Positions 26,501 to 38,670 of a DNA stretch of 64,000 nt are shown piece after piece. The number at the start of each line of letters is the position of its first letter. The stretch's first letter is position 1. The notes under the pieces are model-generated. The model searched no databases. It saw only the letters and a list, made by a program, of their open reading frames with translations, and was not told where the DNA came from. A program made the position numbers and the translations under genes. Origin of the DNA: JAAXHV01 sp965207165 (GTDB lineage: Bacteria > Pseudomonadota > Gammaproteobacteria > Eutrophobiales > Eutrophobiaceae); contig OZ242265.1 in assembly GCA_965207165.1 (NCBI GenBank), positions 2,046,001 through 2,110,000 of the forward strand, read 5' to 3'.

Positions 26501-27828
26501 TCGATCAGTACCGGTTCGAAGGCCTGGATACCGAGCCGGTGCAGCGTGGGCGCGCGGTTCAGCATGACGGGATGTTCCCGTATGACCTCTTCCAGGATAT
26601 CCCAGACTTCCGGCCCTTCCCTCTCCACGAGTTTTTTTGCGGCCTTGATGGTAGTTGCCAGCCCACGGCCTTCCAGCTTGCTGAAAATAAAGGGTTTGAA
26701 CAACTCCAGCGCCATCTTCTTCGGCAGGCCGCACTGGTGCAGCTTCAGCGTGGGACCCACCACAATGACGGAGCGGCCGGAATAGTCGACCCGCTTGCCC
26801 AACAGGTTCTGGCGGAAGCGGCCCTGTTTACCCTTGATCATATCGGCCAGGGATTTCAGGGGCAGCTTGTTGGTGCCGGTAATGGCCCTGCCGCGCCGTC
26901 CGTTGTCCAGTAACGCGTCGACCGCCTCCTGCAACATGCGCTTCTCGTTGCGCACTATGATATCCGGCGCATTCAGGTCCAGCAGGCGCTTCAGCCGGTT
27001 ATTCCTGTTGATCACGCGCCGGTAGAGATCATTCAGGTCGGATGTGGCAAAGCGGCCCCCGTCCAGGGGAACCAACGGCCGCAGATCGGGCGGCAATACC
27101 GGCAGCACTTCCATGACCATCCACTTGGGATGGTTGCCGGATCGCTGAAAAGCTTCCAGGAGTTTCAGGCGTTTCGATAATTTTTTCAGTTTGGTATCGG
27201 ATCTGGTCTGCGGTATATCCGTTCGCAACTGCGCGATTTCCGTATCGAGTTCAATGTTGCCAAGCAGTTCCCGTATCGCCTCAGCACCCATTTTCGCTTC
27301 GAACTCATCACCGTATTGTTCTATGGCTTCGAGATAGTTGTCCTCCGCCAGCAACTGGCCGCGCTCGAGCTGGGTCATACCCGGGTCAATCACCACATAC
27401 GCCTCAAAGTACAATACCCGTTCTATTTCCCGCAGGGTCATGTCCAGCAACAGACCCATCCTGGAAGGAAGCGACTTCAGGTACCAGATATGCGCGACCG
27501 GGCTCGCCAGTTCGATATGGCCCATACGCTCGCGCCGTTCCTTCGACAAGGTGACTTCAACACCGCATTTTTCACATTTCACACCACGGTGTTTCAGGCG
27601 CTTGTACTTCCCGCAAAGGCACTCGTAATCCTTGATGGGCCCGAAAATTTTCGCGCAGAACAAACCATCCCGCTCCGGCTTGAATGTCCGGTAATTGATC
27701 GTTTCCGGCTTCTTCACTTCGCCCAGTGACCAGGAACGAATTTTTTCAGGCGATGCCAAGCCGATTGCTATGGCGTCGAACTCCTCAATCTGATTCTGTT
27801 GTTTCAGCAGCTTCAATAGATCTTTCAA
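23575..27828 (-). CDS. rpoC: RNA polymerase beta' subunit
   Basis: 1417 residues (E. coli 1407). The zinc finger with CLCGKYKRLKHRGVKCEKCG lies near residue 70, and the catalytic NADFDGDQM with its three metal-binding aspartates near residue 460. The bridge helix and trigger loop regions are intact, and SVGVVAAQSIGEPGTQLTMR-type sequence (here GVVAAQSIGEPGTQLTMR) is present. The start is a TTG preceded by AGGAGG nine bases upstream, aligning with the start of E. coli RpoC (MKDLLK). The C-terminus has an acidic extension. Confidence 0.98.
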   Translation of the reverse strand: MKDLLKLLKQQNQIEEFDAIAIGLASPEKIRSWSLGEVKKPETINYRTFKPERDGLFCAKIFGPIKDYECLCGKYKRLKHRGVKCEKCGVEVTLSKERRERMGHIELASPVAHIWYLKSLPSRMGLLLDMTLREIERVLYFEAYVVIDPGMTQLERGQLLAEDNYLEAIEQYGDEFEAKMGAEAIRELLGNIELDTEIAQLRTDIPQTRSDTKLKKLSKRLKLLEAFQRSGNHPKWMVMEVLPVLPPDLRPLVPLDGGRFATSDLNDLYRRVINRNNRLKRLLDLNAPDIIVRNEKRMLQEAVDALLDNGRRGRAITGTNKLPLKSLADMIKGKQGRFRQNLLGKRVDYSGRSVIVVGPTLKLHQCGLPKKMALELFKPFIFSKLEGRGLATTIKAAKKLVEREGPEVWDILEEVIREHPVMLNRAPTLHRLGIQAFEPVLIEGKAIQLHPLVCTAFNADFDGDQMAVHVPLSVEAQLELRTLMMSTNNILSPANGEPIIVPTQDVVLGLYYMTRESAGAKGTGKVFVDVDEVHRAYECGAVDLHARISVRIRQNTDENGEAAPPERVETTVGRALLSRILPDEMPFSLVNQVLNKRSISQLVNVCYRRLGLKTTVIFSDRLMYTGFHYSTRAGLSFGVDDMVVPEDKSEIIDETEEQVKQFEQQYTSGLITNGERYNKVVDIWSHTSDQVARAMMDRLGVDTVQDMEGKAVDEPSFNSIFMMADSGARGSAAQIRQLAGMRGLMAKPDGSIIETPITANFREGLDVLQYFISTHGARKGLADTALKTANSGYLTRRLVDVAQDLVVAEDDCGTEAGVKLTSLIEGGDVVEPLRERVLGRTLAQAIATPASPEETLIPADTLLNEHLVDLMDENGVDEVVVRSAITCETRYGICARCYGRDLARGHIVNIGEAVGVVAAQSIGEPGTQLTMRTFHIGGAASRAAAISSIDVKYGGTVRLDNVKLLAQESGNKVVVSRSGDVSLLDEVGRERERYKLPYGAVLTVNDGDTVDPGTKIADWDPHTHPVISEVTGHIRFADIVEGKTVLRHVDEITGLTNMMIMDPKERSSDAKEMRPVVILVDKDGTQLILPETTIPAHYPLPPKALITVREGAEIKVGDVIAKMPQESLKTRDITGGLPRVADLFEARKPKEPGILAEASGTVSFGKDTKGKQRLVITDRDSETHELLIPKWRHINVFEGEHVEKGESVVDGPPTPHDILRLKGVHALASYIVNEIQEVYRLQGVKINDKHIEVIVRQMLRKSEITDPGDSVFLRGEQAEKAKVLEENEKLLADGKIEAQWDPVLLGITKASLSTESFISAASFQETTRVLTEASVNGKRDELRGLKENVIVGRLVPAGTGLAYHTERRLKRTEEDLEAEEGVGEDALEEEGSGDENEVIILTPSREETVEIARVDQV

Positions 27829-27861
27829 AGTTCTCTTCCTCCTAAGTCAGGTAGCCCATTG

Positions 27862-32007
<4,146 letters not shown>

Positions 32008-32201
32008 TACGAGTCCTCTATAAAGAACAGGAAAGGAACGCGGGCAGTTTCAGGTGCCCCCGTAATTTTGTCCCGGGCAATGTAAAGAATGGAGACAGAC
32101 ATAGACATGCCCCTGCATACAGAAAGCAGGGGTCTGTTCCCGTCGTTCTATCCCGTGCGCCGGGGAATGGCAGGTGCCGCCGAAAATACACCTGGGCTGA
32201 A
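32008..32201 (-). other. rplL-rpoB intergenic region with stem-loops
   Basis: The gap between rplL and rpoB holds a 7-bp GC stem (32109-32115 with 32125-32131, CCCCTGC/GCAGGGG) that ACAGAC/GTCTGT-type flanks can extend, and a second short stem nearer rpoB (GGGCA/TGCCC). There is no U-run, so these are not classical terminators. In E. coli this gap holds an attenuator and an RNase III site; a similar role here is inference. Confidence 0.4.
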
Positions 32202-32582
32202 CTATTTAAGTTCAACCGTTGCGCCGGCCTCTTCCAATTTCGCTTTAACCTCATCAGCCTCTTCCTTGGCTATGCCTTCCCTGATCGTGGCCGGCACGCC
32301 TTCGACCAGCTCCTTCGCCTCCTTCAGGCCCATACCGGTAATTGCGCGCACTACCTTGATTACCGGAACCTTGCTGCTACCGAAACTGCTCATTACAACG
32401 TCGAATTCGGTTTGTTCCTCGGCTTCCTCGGCCGCGGCAGCCGGACCGGCTGCGGCAACGGCTGCCACCGGTGCAGCGGCAGAAACGCCCCATTCTTCTT
32501 CCAGTTCCGAGATCAGACCGACCAGGTCCATGACCGGCATTTTGCTCAGGGCCTCTTTGATTTCTTCTTTTGAGACTGACAT
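32202..32582 (-). CDS. rplL: 50S ribosomal protein L7/L12
   Basis: 126 residues: N-terminal dimerisation helices (EALSKMPVMDLVGLISELEE), an Ala-rich flexible hinge (about 37-58), and the C-terminal domain with VIKVVRAITGMGLKEAKELV that recruits translation GTPases. It is acidic overall, as expected for the stalk protein. Confidence 0.97.
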   Translation of the reverse strand: MSVSKEEIKEALSKMPVMDLVGLISELEEEWGVSAAAPVAAVAAAGPAAAAEEAEEQTEFDVVMSSFGSSKVPVIKVVRAITGMGLKEAKELVEGVPATIREGIAKEEADEVKAKLEEAGATVELK

Positions 32583-32621
32583 TTTCTATTCCTCTTCGAT
32601 ACGATTTAGTGAATTACGTGA

Positions 32622-33146
32622 TTATGTGGATTGTTGTTCGCGGCGGGCATCAAGCAACCGCAGGAGTTTCGCCTCCGGTTCCGACAGCACTCGCAGGAAT
32701 TTGCCAAGCGGGGCCTGCAACAAGCCCAGCAACATGGCGCGCGCCTGGTCCAGGGTAGGCATATTCGCGACGCGTTCTATTTCTGCTGAATCATGCAACC
32801 GGCCATCCAGGGCGATAAGCCTTACGACCAGTTTTTCATTTTCTTTAGCGAAGTTGCGTATAACCTTTGCGGCCGACCCCGGTTCCTCGTTGGAAAAGGC
32901 CAGGAGCAACGGACCGGTAAGGGTGTCGCGCATGCAATCGAATTGCGTTCCCTCCAGGGCACGGCGCGCCAGGGTGTTCCTGACCACCTTGAGATAAATG
33001 CCAGCAGCCCGGGCCGAACGCCTCAACTCGGTCATCTCGGCAACATTCAACCCGCTGTATTCCGCTGCGATGGCCGCCGGCGCCGCGGCAGCCACGGAGG
33101 CCACCTCAGCAACGACTGCCTGTTTCTGTTCCAGTGTTAGACCCAC
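32622..33146 (-). CDS. rplJ: 50S ribosomal protein L10
   Basis: 174 residues starting from a GTG (MGLTLEQKQAVVAEV). The segment LRRSARAAGIYLKVVRNTLA is diagnostic, and the C-terminal helix that binds L7/L12 dimers is present. L10 with L12 represses this operon in E. coli. It starts 17 bases after rplA. Confidence 0.97.
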   Translation of the reverse strand: MGLTLEQKQAVVAEVASVAAAAPAAIAAEYSGLNVAEMTELRRSARAAGIYLKVVRNTLARRALEGTQFDCMRDTLTGPLLLAFSNEEPGSAAKVIRNFAKENEKLVVRLIALDGRLHDSAEIERVANMPTLDQARAMLLGLLQAPLGKFLRVLSEPEAKLLRLLDARREQQST

Positions 33147-33163
33147 GAAACTGCCTCCCGTTC

Positions 33164-33856
33164 CTATAACTCCGCCTGGTCAACCACGATGCCCGGTCCC
33201 ATGGTGGTTGAAAGACTGATTTTCTTCAGATAAATACCCTTGGACGAACTCGGCTTTGCCTTTTTCAGGTCTGCCAGCAGGGTGTCGAAATTCTGCTTCA
33301 GGTCCTCGGGCGCAAAGGAAGTCTTGCCTATACCACAATGGATGATCCCGTTCTTGTCCGTCCGGTAACGAACCTGACCCGCTTTTGCATTGCTCACCGC
33401 CTGGCCTATGTCCTTGGTAACCGTACCTACCTTGGGATTGGGCATCAATCCCCTGGGACCCAGCAGTTTACCCAGTTTGCCGACCACCGGCATGGCATTG
33501 GGGGCAGCAATGACAACGTTGAAATCCATCAGGCCACCCTGAATTTGCTCTGCCAGGTCCTGCATACCGACGTATTCGGCGCCGGCGGACTGGGCTTCAT
33601 CGGCCTGTTCGCCCTGGGCGAATACGGCCACCTTGACGACCTTGCCGGTTCCCTGGGGCAGAACGGTCGATCCCCTGACAATCTGGTCGGACTTTCTCGG
33701 GTCGACGCCAAGGTTGATTGCCACTTCGACGGTCTCGTCAAATTTTGCCGTCGCATTCTCCTTGAGCAGGTTAAGCGCCTCCAGTATGGGATAGTGTTTA
33801 CCGGCATCAATTTTGTCTCTGCCCTCACGGGAGCGTTTGGATAATGCCGACATCAT
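33164..33856 (-). CDS. rplA: 50S ribosomal protein L1
   Basis: 230 residues with VAINLGVDPRKSDQIVRGST and GPRGLMPNPKVGTVTKDIG, diagnostic of L1, which forms the mobile stalk moving deacylated tRNA out of the E site. Its ATG overlaps the TGA of rplK (ATGA). In E. coli L1 represses the rplKA mRNA. Confidence 0.97.
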   Translation of the reverse strand: MMSALSKRSREGRDKIDAGKHYPILEALNLLKENATAKFDETVEVAINLGVDPRKSDQIVRGSTVLPQGTGKVVKVAVFAQGEQADEAQSAGAEYVGMQDLAEQIQGGLMDFNVVIAAPNAMPVVGKLGKLLGPRGLMPNPKVGTVTKDIGQAVSNAKAGQVRYRTDKNGIIHCGIGKTSFAPEDLKQNFDTLLADLKKAKPSSSKGIYLKKISLSTTMGPGIVVDQAEL

Positions 33857-34299
33857 GCCACCTCCGTCTCGATACCCATGCTCCTTGCCGTACCGGCAAT
33901 CGTGCGAACGGCAGCATCCATGTCCTCCGCAGTCAAGTCAGGTTCCTTGGACCTGGCAATTTCTTCCAGTTGCGCCCGCGTCACCCTGCCGACCTTCTCT
34001 GTATTCGGTGTCCCACTGCCGCTTTCGACGCCGGCAGCCTTTTTCAACAGGTAGGAAGCCGGAGTCGTTTTCATCTCGAATGAGAAACTTTTGTCCGCGT
34101 AGACGGTTATGATTACCGGCACGGGCAACCCTTCCTCCGTATTCTGTGTCTGTGCATTGAAGGTTTTGCAAAACTCCATGATATTCAGACCATGCTGGCC
34201 CAGCGCAGGACCGACCGGAGGACTTGGATTAGCCTGTCCGGCGGGCACCTGCAGCTTTATATAGGAGCTGATCTTTTTTGTACCGGTTTTCTTTGCCAT
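33853..34299 (-). CDS. rplK: 50S ribosomal protein L11
   Basis: 148 residues: LQVPAGQANPSPPVGPALGQ then HGLNIMEFCKTFNAQTQ, and the C-terminal domain with AVRTIAGTARSMGIE. L11 forms the GTPase-associated centre and senses uncharged tRNA with RelA. It starts 33 bases after nusG, so rplKAJL and rpoBC may be read through from the secE-nusG transcript. Confidence 0.97.
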   Translation of the reverse strand: MAKKTGTKKISSYIKLQVPAGQANPSPPVGPALGQHGLNIMEFCKTFNAQTQNTEEGLPVPVIITVYADKSFSFEMKTTPASYLLKKAAGVESGSGTPNTEKVGRVTRAQLEEIARSKEPDLTAEDMDAAVRTIAGTARSMGIETEVA

Positions 34300-34332
34300 G
34301 ATTTACCCCTGCGACATGCTGCAAGATAATTG

Positions 34333-34866
34333 TTACTCTTTCTCCACCTGGGTGAACTCAAGTTCTACCGGCGTGGAGCGCCCGAATATCAAAACGGAAA
34401 CCCGCAACCGGCTCTTTTCATAATTCACTTCTTCCACGACACCGTTAAAATCGGTGAACGGCCCGTCGGTTACCCGTACAACCTCTCCGGGTTCGAACAG
34501 AACCTTCGGCCTGGGTTTATCCACACCCTCCTCGACACGCTGCAGGATGGAATTTGCTTCCTCTGTGGAAATCGGCACCGGTTTGTCCGTGGTGCCACCG
34601 ATAAAACCCAGAACCCGGGGTGCTTCCTTCACCAGGTGCCAGGTTGCATCGTTCATTTCCATTTGTACCAGCACGTAACCCGGGAAAAACTTGCGGTCAC
34701 TCTTGCGTTTCTTGCCGTCGCGCATCTCGACGACCTCTTCCGTAGGCACCAGTATTTCACCAAACTGGTCCTGCAGGTCGCTCCGCTCTATACGTTCCGT
34801 CAATGAACGCATGACGTTCTGTTCGTGACCGGAATAGGCCTGTACCACGTACCATTTATGCGACAT
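34333..34866 (-). CDS. nusG: Transcription elongation/antitermination factor NusG
   Basis: 177 residues from ATG 34864-34866 (MSHKWYVVQAYSGHEQNV), with GGAGGG seven bases upstream. The NGN domain includes FPGYVLVQMEMNDATWHLV and the C-terminal KOW domain GEVVRVTDGPFTDFNGVVEE. NusG couples RNA polymerase to Rho or to the ribosome through S10. It starts four bases after secE. Confidence 0.97.
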   Translation of the reverse strand: MSHKWYVVQAYSGHEQNVMRSLTERIERSDLQDQFGEILVPTEEVVEMRDGKKRKSDRKFFPGYVLVQMEMNDATWHLVKEAPRVLGFIGGTTDKPVPISTEEANSILQRVEEGVDKPRPKVLFEPGEVVRVTDGPFTDFNGVVEEVNYEKSRLRVSVLIFGRSTPVELEFTQVEKE

Positions 34867-34870
34867 CAAG

Positions 34871-35245
34871 TTACCCTCCAGGGCCGCCGATCAACTGTCT
34901 GATAGCCCAGCCAAGAACCGTATCAAGGCCCCACAAAATCAGGGCGGCCAGGATAACCACAACTATTACAAGGAATGTCGTCTGTATCGTCTCCTGGCGC
35001 GTAGGCCACACCACCTTGCGCACTTCGACCTGGGCTTCCTGCAAAAAAACCCACAACCTCTTGCCGGGTTCAGTCTGCAATCCTATCCAGGCGGCAACAC
35101 CTGTGGCGGCCAGTAATCCGGCTACCCGTAACGGCGTTGATTGATCCTCAAAGACATAAAACCCGGCCACTGCAGCTACGACGACAAGCGCTGCTATGAC
35201 CAGTTTCATCAGGTCAAACTTCACGTTTACTGTCTCTGAACTCAT
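34871..35245 (-). CDS. secE: Preprotein translocase subunit SecE
   Basis: 124 residues from ATG 35243-35245; a GTG immediately upstream is an alternative. Three hydrophobic segments are seen at about 13-30, 37-53 and 90-110, the long gammaproteobacterial form. The conserved amphipathic helix and third segment include EVRKVVWPTRQETIQTTFLV. SecE clamps SecY in the inner membrane. Confidence 0.96.
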   Translation of the reverse strand: MSSETVNVKFDLMKLVIAALVVVAAVAGFYVFEDQSTPLRVAGLLAATGVAAWIGLQTEPGKRLWVFLQEAQVEVRKVVWPTRQETIQTTFLVIVVVILAALILWGLDTVLGWAIRQLIGGPGG

Positions 35246-35272
35246 CACCCAAGCTACCTGATACCCAGGAAG

Positions 35273-35350
35273 TTTGGGGTCAGAGCAAAAATACGTGGTG
35301 ACCGGTAATTTCTACCCGCCGGTCTGCTGTATTTTTGCTCTGACCCCAAA
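35273..35350. repeat. 78-bp inverted-repeat element between tRNA-Trp and secE
   Basis: A perfect 22-bp inverted repeat (35273-35294 and 35329-35350; TTTGGGGTCAGAGCAAAAAT at the left end) encloses 34 bases that hold a smaller ACCGG/CCGGT pair. It looks like a REP/BIME or small MITE. It lies inside the predicted tuf-trpT-secE transcript, so it would fold in the RNA between the tRNA and secE. Confidence 0.8.
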
Positions 35351-35374
35351 TACCACCCGAATATCCTGTCCAGT

Positions 35375-35450
35375 TGGCAGGCCAGGAGGGAATCGAACCC
35401 CCAACCTGCGGTTTTGGAGACCGCCGCTCTGCCAATTGAGCTACTGGCCT
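35375..35450 (-). tRNA. trpT: tRNA-Trp (CCA)
   Basis: 76 bases including an encoded 3' CCA. The cloverleaf is complete: acceptor AGGCCAG/CTGGCCT, D-stem GCTC/GAGC, anticodon stem GCGGT/ACCGC with loop CTCCAAA (anticodon CCA), and T-arm GGGGG-TTCGATT-CCCTC. It lies between tuf and secE. Confidence 0.97.
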
Positions 35451-35599
35451 ATGTTTATCTTCGTCTGTGTTGTTGCGATTAACGGTTGCATTCCAGACCT
35501 GCACGTCAAACGGACAGGTCCGAAATGCTTGTTTATCCGGAAACAGGCTTGCGCCGGCATAACATGTATCGCTTTTCAAGCGCCGTTTACCGGGATCTG

Positions 35600-36790
35600 C
35601 TATTCGATAATCTTGCTGACTACGCCGGCGCCTACGGTACGGCCTCCTTCACGTATCGCGAACCGCAACCCTTCTTCCATTGCGATAGGCGATATCAAAT
35701 CAACGACCATGCGGATGTTATCGCCCGGCATTACCATCTCAGAACCTTCCGGCAGTTCCACCGCCCCGGTTACGTCTGTGGTCCTGAAATAAAATTGCGG
35801 ACGATAATTGTCGAAAAACGGTGTATGGCGTCCTCCCTCATCCTTACTCAATACATACACTTCACACTCGAACTTGGTATGCGGGGTGATGCTGCCCGGC
35901 ACACATACCACCTGGCCGCGCTCCACGTCCGTCCGTTTCGTTCCCCGCAGCAACACACCTACGTTATCGCCGGCCCGGCCCTCGTCCAGCAACTTGCGGA
36001 ACATTTCAACGCCGGTACAGGTTGTCTTCGTGGTCTCGCGTATTCCGACAATCTCCACCTCGTCTCCCACCAGGACTATGCCGCGCTCCACCCTGCCGGT
36101 GACTACGGTGCCACGGCCGCTGATGGAAAAGACGTCTTCAATGGGCAACAGGAACGGCTGGTCTATGGGGCGATCCGGAATCGGTATGTAGGCATCCATC
36201 GCCTCAACTAACTTGTCTATCGAACCCAGGCCCTGCTCGCTGTCGTCGCCTTCCAGTGCCTTCAACGCGCTCCCGGTCACTACCGGTGTGTCGTCTCCGG
36301 GAAACTCGTAGGCATCCAGCAACTCCCGAACCTCCATTTCGACCAGTTCCAGTAACTCTTCATCGTCTACCTGGTCGGCCTTGTTCAGGTACACCACGAT
36401 CTTGGGCACGCCCACCTGGCGCGCCAGCAGAATGTGTTCGCGGGTCTGCGGCATCGGCCCGTCCGCCGCGCTTACAACCAGCACCGCGCCGTCCATCTGC
36501 GCCGCACCGGTAATCATGTTCTTTACGTAATCCGCGTGACCCGGACAGTCCACATGGGCATAGTGACGGTCCTCACTCTCGTATTCAACGTGCGCGGTAG
36601 CTATGGTGATGCCGCGCTCACGCTCTTCCGGCGCATTATCGATCTGGTCATACGCTTTTACTTCACCGCCGAAGCGCGCGGCCATCGCTTGCGTAATCGC
36701 AGCCGTCAGGGTTGTCTTGCCATGGTCCACGTGGCCAATCGTACCCACGTTGACATGAGGCTTCGTTCGTTCAAATTTTTCCTTGGACAT
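35600..36790 (-). CDS. tuf: Elongation factor Tu
   Basis: 396 residues. GTPase motifs: GHVDHGKTT, DCPGHADYVKNM and NKADQVDD; the tRNA-binding domains 2 and 3 are complete, ending VVSKIIE. EF-Tu brings aminoacyl-tRNA to the ribosome. GAGGAG lies upstream of the ATG. It has the tufB position of E. coli, between tRNA-Thr and tRNA-Trp, and is the only tuf copy in the window. Confidence 0.98.
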   Translation of the reverse strand: MSKEKFERTKPHVNVGTIGHVDHGKTTLTAAITQAMAARFGGEVKAYDQIDNAPEERERGITIATAHVEYESEDRHYAHVDCPGHADYVKNMITGAAQMDGAVLVVSAADGPMPQTREHILLARQVGVPKIVVYLNKADQVDDEELLELVEMEVRELLDAYEFPGDDTPVVTGSALKALEGDDSEQGLGSIDKLVEAMDAYIPIPDRPIDQPFLLPIEDVFSISGRGTVVTGRVERGIVLVGDEVEIVGIRETTKTTCTGVEMFRKLLDEGRAGDNVGVLLRGTKRTDVERGQVVCVPGSITPHTKFECEVYVLSKDEGGRHTPFFDNYRPQFYFRTTDVTGAVELPEGSEMVMPGDNIRMVVDLISPIAMEEGLRFAIREGGRTVGAGVVSKIIE

Positions 36791-36831
36791 ACAATATTCT
36801 CCTCAGATTGTTAAACTCAAAAAAACATTCA

Positions 36832-36907
36832 TGGAGCCCATAACCGGAATTGAACCGGTGACCTCTTCCTTACCAAGAAAGTGCTCTACCGACTGAGCTA
36901 TATGGGC
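36832..36907 (-). tRNA. thrT: tRNA-Thr (GGT)
   Basis: 76 bases with encoded CCA. Acceptor GCCCATA/TATGGGC, D-stem GCTC/GAGC, anticodon loop TTGGTAA (anticodon GGT), T-arm CACCGG-TTCAATT-CCGGT. It corresponds to thrT next to tufB in E. coli and reads ACC/ACU codons. Confidence 0.96.
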
Positions 36908-36933
36908 ATCGACACCGGCTGAACCCCTGTTAC

Positions 36934-37007
<74 letters not shown>

Positions 37008-37090
37008 CTGGTAAACCGGGCGGAATCGTTACCGTTTCAATATCAGCCCGTTAGTTGCCTCTCTACCGTTTTGCTACCCCCCGCACCTGA

Positions 37091-37175
37091 TGGTGGAGGG
37101 GGTAGGATTCGAACCTACGAAGGCGTCGCCAGCAGATTTACAGTCTGCCCCCGTTGACCGCTTGGGTACCCCTCC
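37091..37175 (-). tRNA. tyrU: tRNA-Tyr (GTA)
   Basis: 85 bases with encoded CCA and the long variable arm of class II tRNAs. Anticodon stem CAGA/TCTG with loop containing GTA; acceptor GGAGGGG/CCCCTCC. It is the first gene of the tRNA-tuf operon; the tRNA-Thr(TGT) gene that precedes it in E. coli is absent here. Confidence 0.97.
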
Positions 37176-37194
37176 GGATTTAAGCAAGCCTGCT

Positions 37195-37223
37195 ATTTTC
37201 GTATATTCAATATTTTCTGTCAA
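37195..37223 (-). promoter_or_regulatory. Promoter of the tRNA-tuf operon
   Basis: Minus-strand TTGACA (37218-37223), a 17-bp spacer, and GAAAAT (37195-37200, four of six consensus bases). Transcription would begin about a dozen bases before tRNA-Tyr. The -35 is perfect; the -10 is only fair. AT-rich sequence upstream (37224-37250) could be an UP element. Confidence 0.6.
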
Positions 37224-37293
37224 CACATCATTTAAAATAAATATCTGCGGCCTTTCCGGGCCGTTTTGCCGCCGCCCGGCGCTATGACGGAAC

Positions 37294-37322
37294 TTCTAAA
37301 TGATATGACTTTATGTTATAAT
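37294..37322 (+). promoter_or_regulatory. Extended -10 promoter of the surface lipoprotein gene
   Basis: TATAAT at 37317-37322 preceded by TGT (the extended -10 TGN), with a poor -35 (TTCTAA, 37294-37299) at 17 bp. Start near 37329 gives a leader of about 30 bases before the GTG. No clear Fur box is seen, though TbpB-like lipoproteins are often iron-regulated. Confidence 0.6.
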
Positions 37323-37359
37323 CGGCCGAAAAACGTCCACCGGAAAAAGGGGAAATAAC

Positions 37360-38646
37360 GTGAGAAATTTTATCTTCCTGCTCTTGCTGGGGCTTGTTTT
37401 TCTATTGTCCGGTTGTGGCAACGGCGGCGAACCCAGACCCGATCCCATGATAGAGCCTGAGCCGGAACCTGAGCCTGAACCGGAACCCGAGCCTGAGCCG
37501 GAACCCGAGCCTGAGCCGGAACCCGAGCCTGAACCGGAACCTGAGCCTGAGCCGGAACCCGAGCCTGAACCGGAACCCGAGCCTGAACCGGAACCTGAGC
37601 CTGAGCCGGAACCCGAGCCTGAGCCTGAGCCCGAACCTGAGCCGGAACCGGAACCTGAGCCTGAGCCCGAACCTGAGCCTGAGCCCGAACCTGAGCCGGA
37701 ACCGGAACCTGAGCCTGAGCCGGAACCTGAGCCCGAGCCCATGGGCACGTTCCCTGACATCGAATGGGCGTTAGACGCAGATCAAACCACCACCAATATC
37801 GGCGGTACGACGCTTGATCTGACGGAGGCCCAGGTGAGAGACGCTATTACAGGGATAGCAACCAGTGCTGACACCAACACGTATCTTACCAGCACCCTGG
37901 CCCTGCTCGTCACCGGTGACGACGATATTTTTACCGATTCCGAGTGTGAGGGATTGGAGTGCACAGCCGTAATTCAGCAGATCGGGATTGGTGACCATAA
38001 CCTGGCGGATAACGAATACCAGGCCGTGATGACCTACGGCGGCATTTCCTTTGCCCAGTCGCGCAGGGAAGGTAGTGCTATTCCTGTCATTGGCGATAGT
38101 GACACAACCGAGGTTCTCACTTACGGCGGCTGGCTGGATCACCACTATTTCGGCGTCCAGGCCACGTTTGACGGGAATACTGAAGACCCCTCCCAGGTCG
38201 CCGTATTCAGTTTTACGTTCGGTAATGCAAGCGGAACCAACCCGGATGATTCCGGCAGCGGTGAGTGGAATGGTGTTGCCATCGGGGTGAACCTGCTTGA
38301 AAGATTCGAGGACCGCAGCCTGCTCACGGCCGACGTCTCCATCACGATTGCCGATTTCCTGAACCCGACAGTTGATGTCCTGTTCGACAGTATAAAAGAC
38401 CTCAGGACGGGCGATCCTCTGGTCGTAAGCGGTCTTACCGTAGAGTCCGTAGACTGGGCGGGTCTTGACCTGACCGATGGTTCGTTCGCGGAAGAACTTG
38501 GGGATGTTGAAGACCCACTTAATCTTTCCCAACCACGCAAACGGATTGCAGGCTACTTCTACGGTCCGGGGCATGAGGAAGTCGGCGGCATCTTTGAATA
38601 CGCCTCGGTAGTCGGCTCGTTCGGCGCCAAGCGCGATGACCAATAA
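37360..38646 (+). CDS. TbpB-like surface lipoprotein with (Glu-Pro)48 linker
   Basis: 428 residues. The GTG start has AAGGGGA six bases before it. Residues 1-19 are a lipoprotein signal with lipobox LLSGC (Cys19 lipidated). After a short spacer, residues 32-127 are 48 uninterrupted Glu-Pro dipeptides, a stiff acidic rod. The remaining 300 residues resemble the beta-barrel part of transferrin-binding-protein-B-like, Slam-dependent lipoproteins: repeated small strands and the family C-terminus (IAGYFYGPGHEEVGGIFEY, then GSFGAKRD). The Slam-type translocon gene follows directly. The rod would hold the C-terminal domain far from the outer membrane. The ligand is unknown; relatives bind transferrin, haemoglobin or complement factors. 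Confidence 0.8.
   Translation: MRNFIFLLLLGLVFLLSGCGNGGEPRPDPMIEPEPEPEPEPEPEPEPEPEPEPEPEPEPEPEPEPEPEPEPEPEPEPEPEPEPEPEPEPEPEPEPEPEPEPEPEPEPEPEPEPEPEPEPEPEPEPEPMGTFPDIEWALDADQTTTNIGGTTLDLTEAQVRDAITGIATSADTNTYLTSTLALLVTGDDDIFTDSECEGLECTAVIQQIGIGDHNLADNEYQAVMTYGGISFAQSRREGSAIPVIGDSDTTEVLTYGGWLDHHYFGVQATFDGNTEDPSQVAVFSFTFGNASGTNPDDSGSGEWNGVAIGVNLLERFEDRSLLTADVSITIADFLNPTVDVLFDSIKDLRTGDPLVVSGLTVESVDWAGLDLTDGSFAEELGDVEDPLNLSQPRKRIAGYFYGPGHEEVGGIFEYASVVGSFGAKRDDQ
37453..37740 (+). repeat. Hexanucleotide repeat encoding (Glu-Pro)48
   Basis: 288 bp of degenerate 6-bp units GA[G/A]-CC[T/G/C], 48 in a row, inside the lipoprotein gene. Longer blocks of 18-36 bp recur (for example GAGCCGGAACCCGAGCCT), so the tract grew by duplication. 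Gains or losses of whole units stay in frame, allowing length variation without loss of the protein. Confidence 0.95.
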
Positions 38647-38670
38647 CAGGACGGCCAACGCAACCCAACA

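Noticed and set aside
37224..37330. Fur box upstream of the lipoprotein gene
   Set aside because: The sequence is AT-rich, but no 19-bp palindrome close to the Fur consensus could be found.
37311..37760. Gly-Ser repeat protein on the minus strand
   Set aside because: It is the antisense reading of the Glu-Pro repeat; the plus-strand frame has a promoter, ribosome-binding site, signal peptide and a recognisable C-terminal domain.
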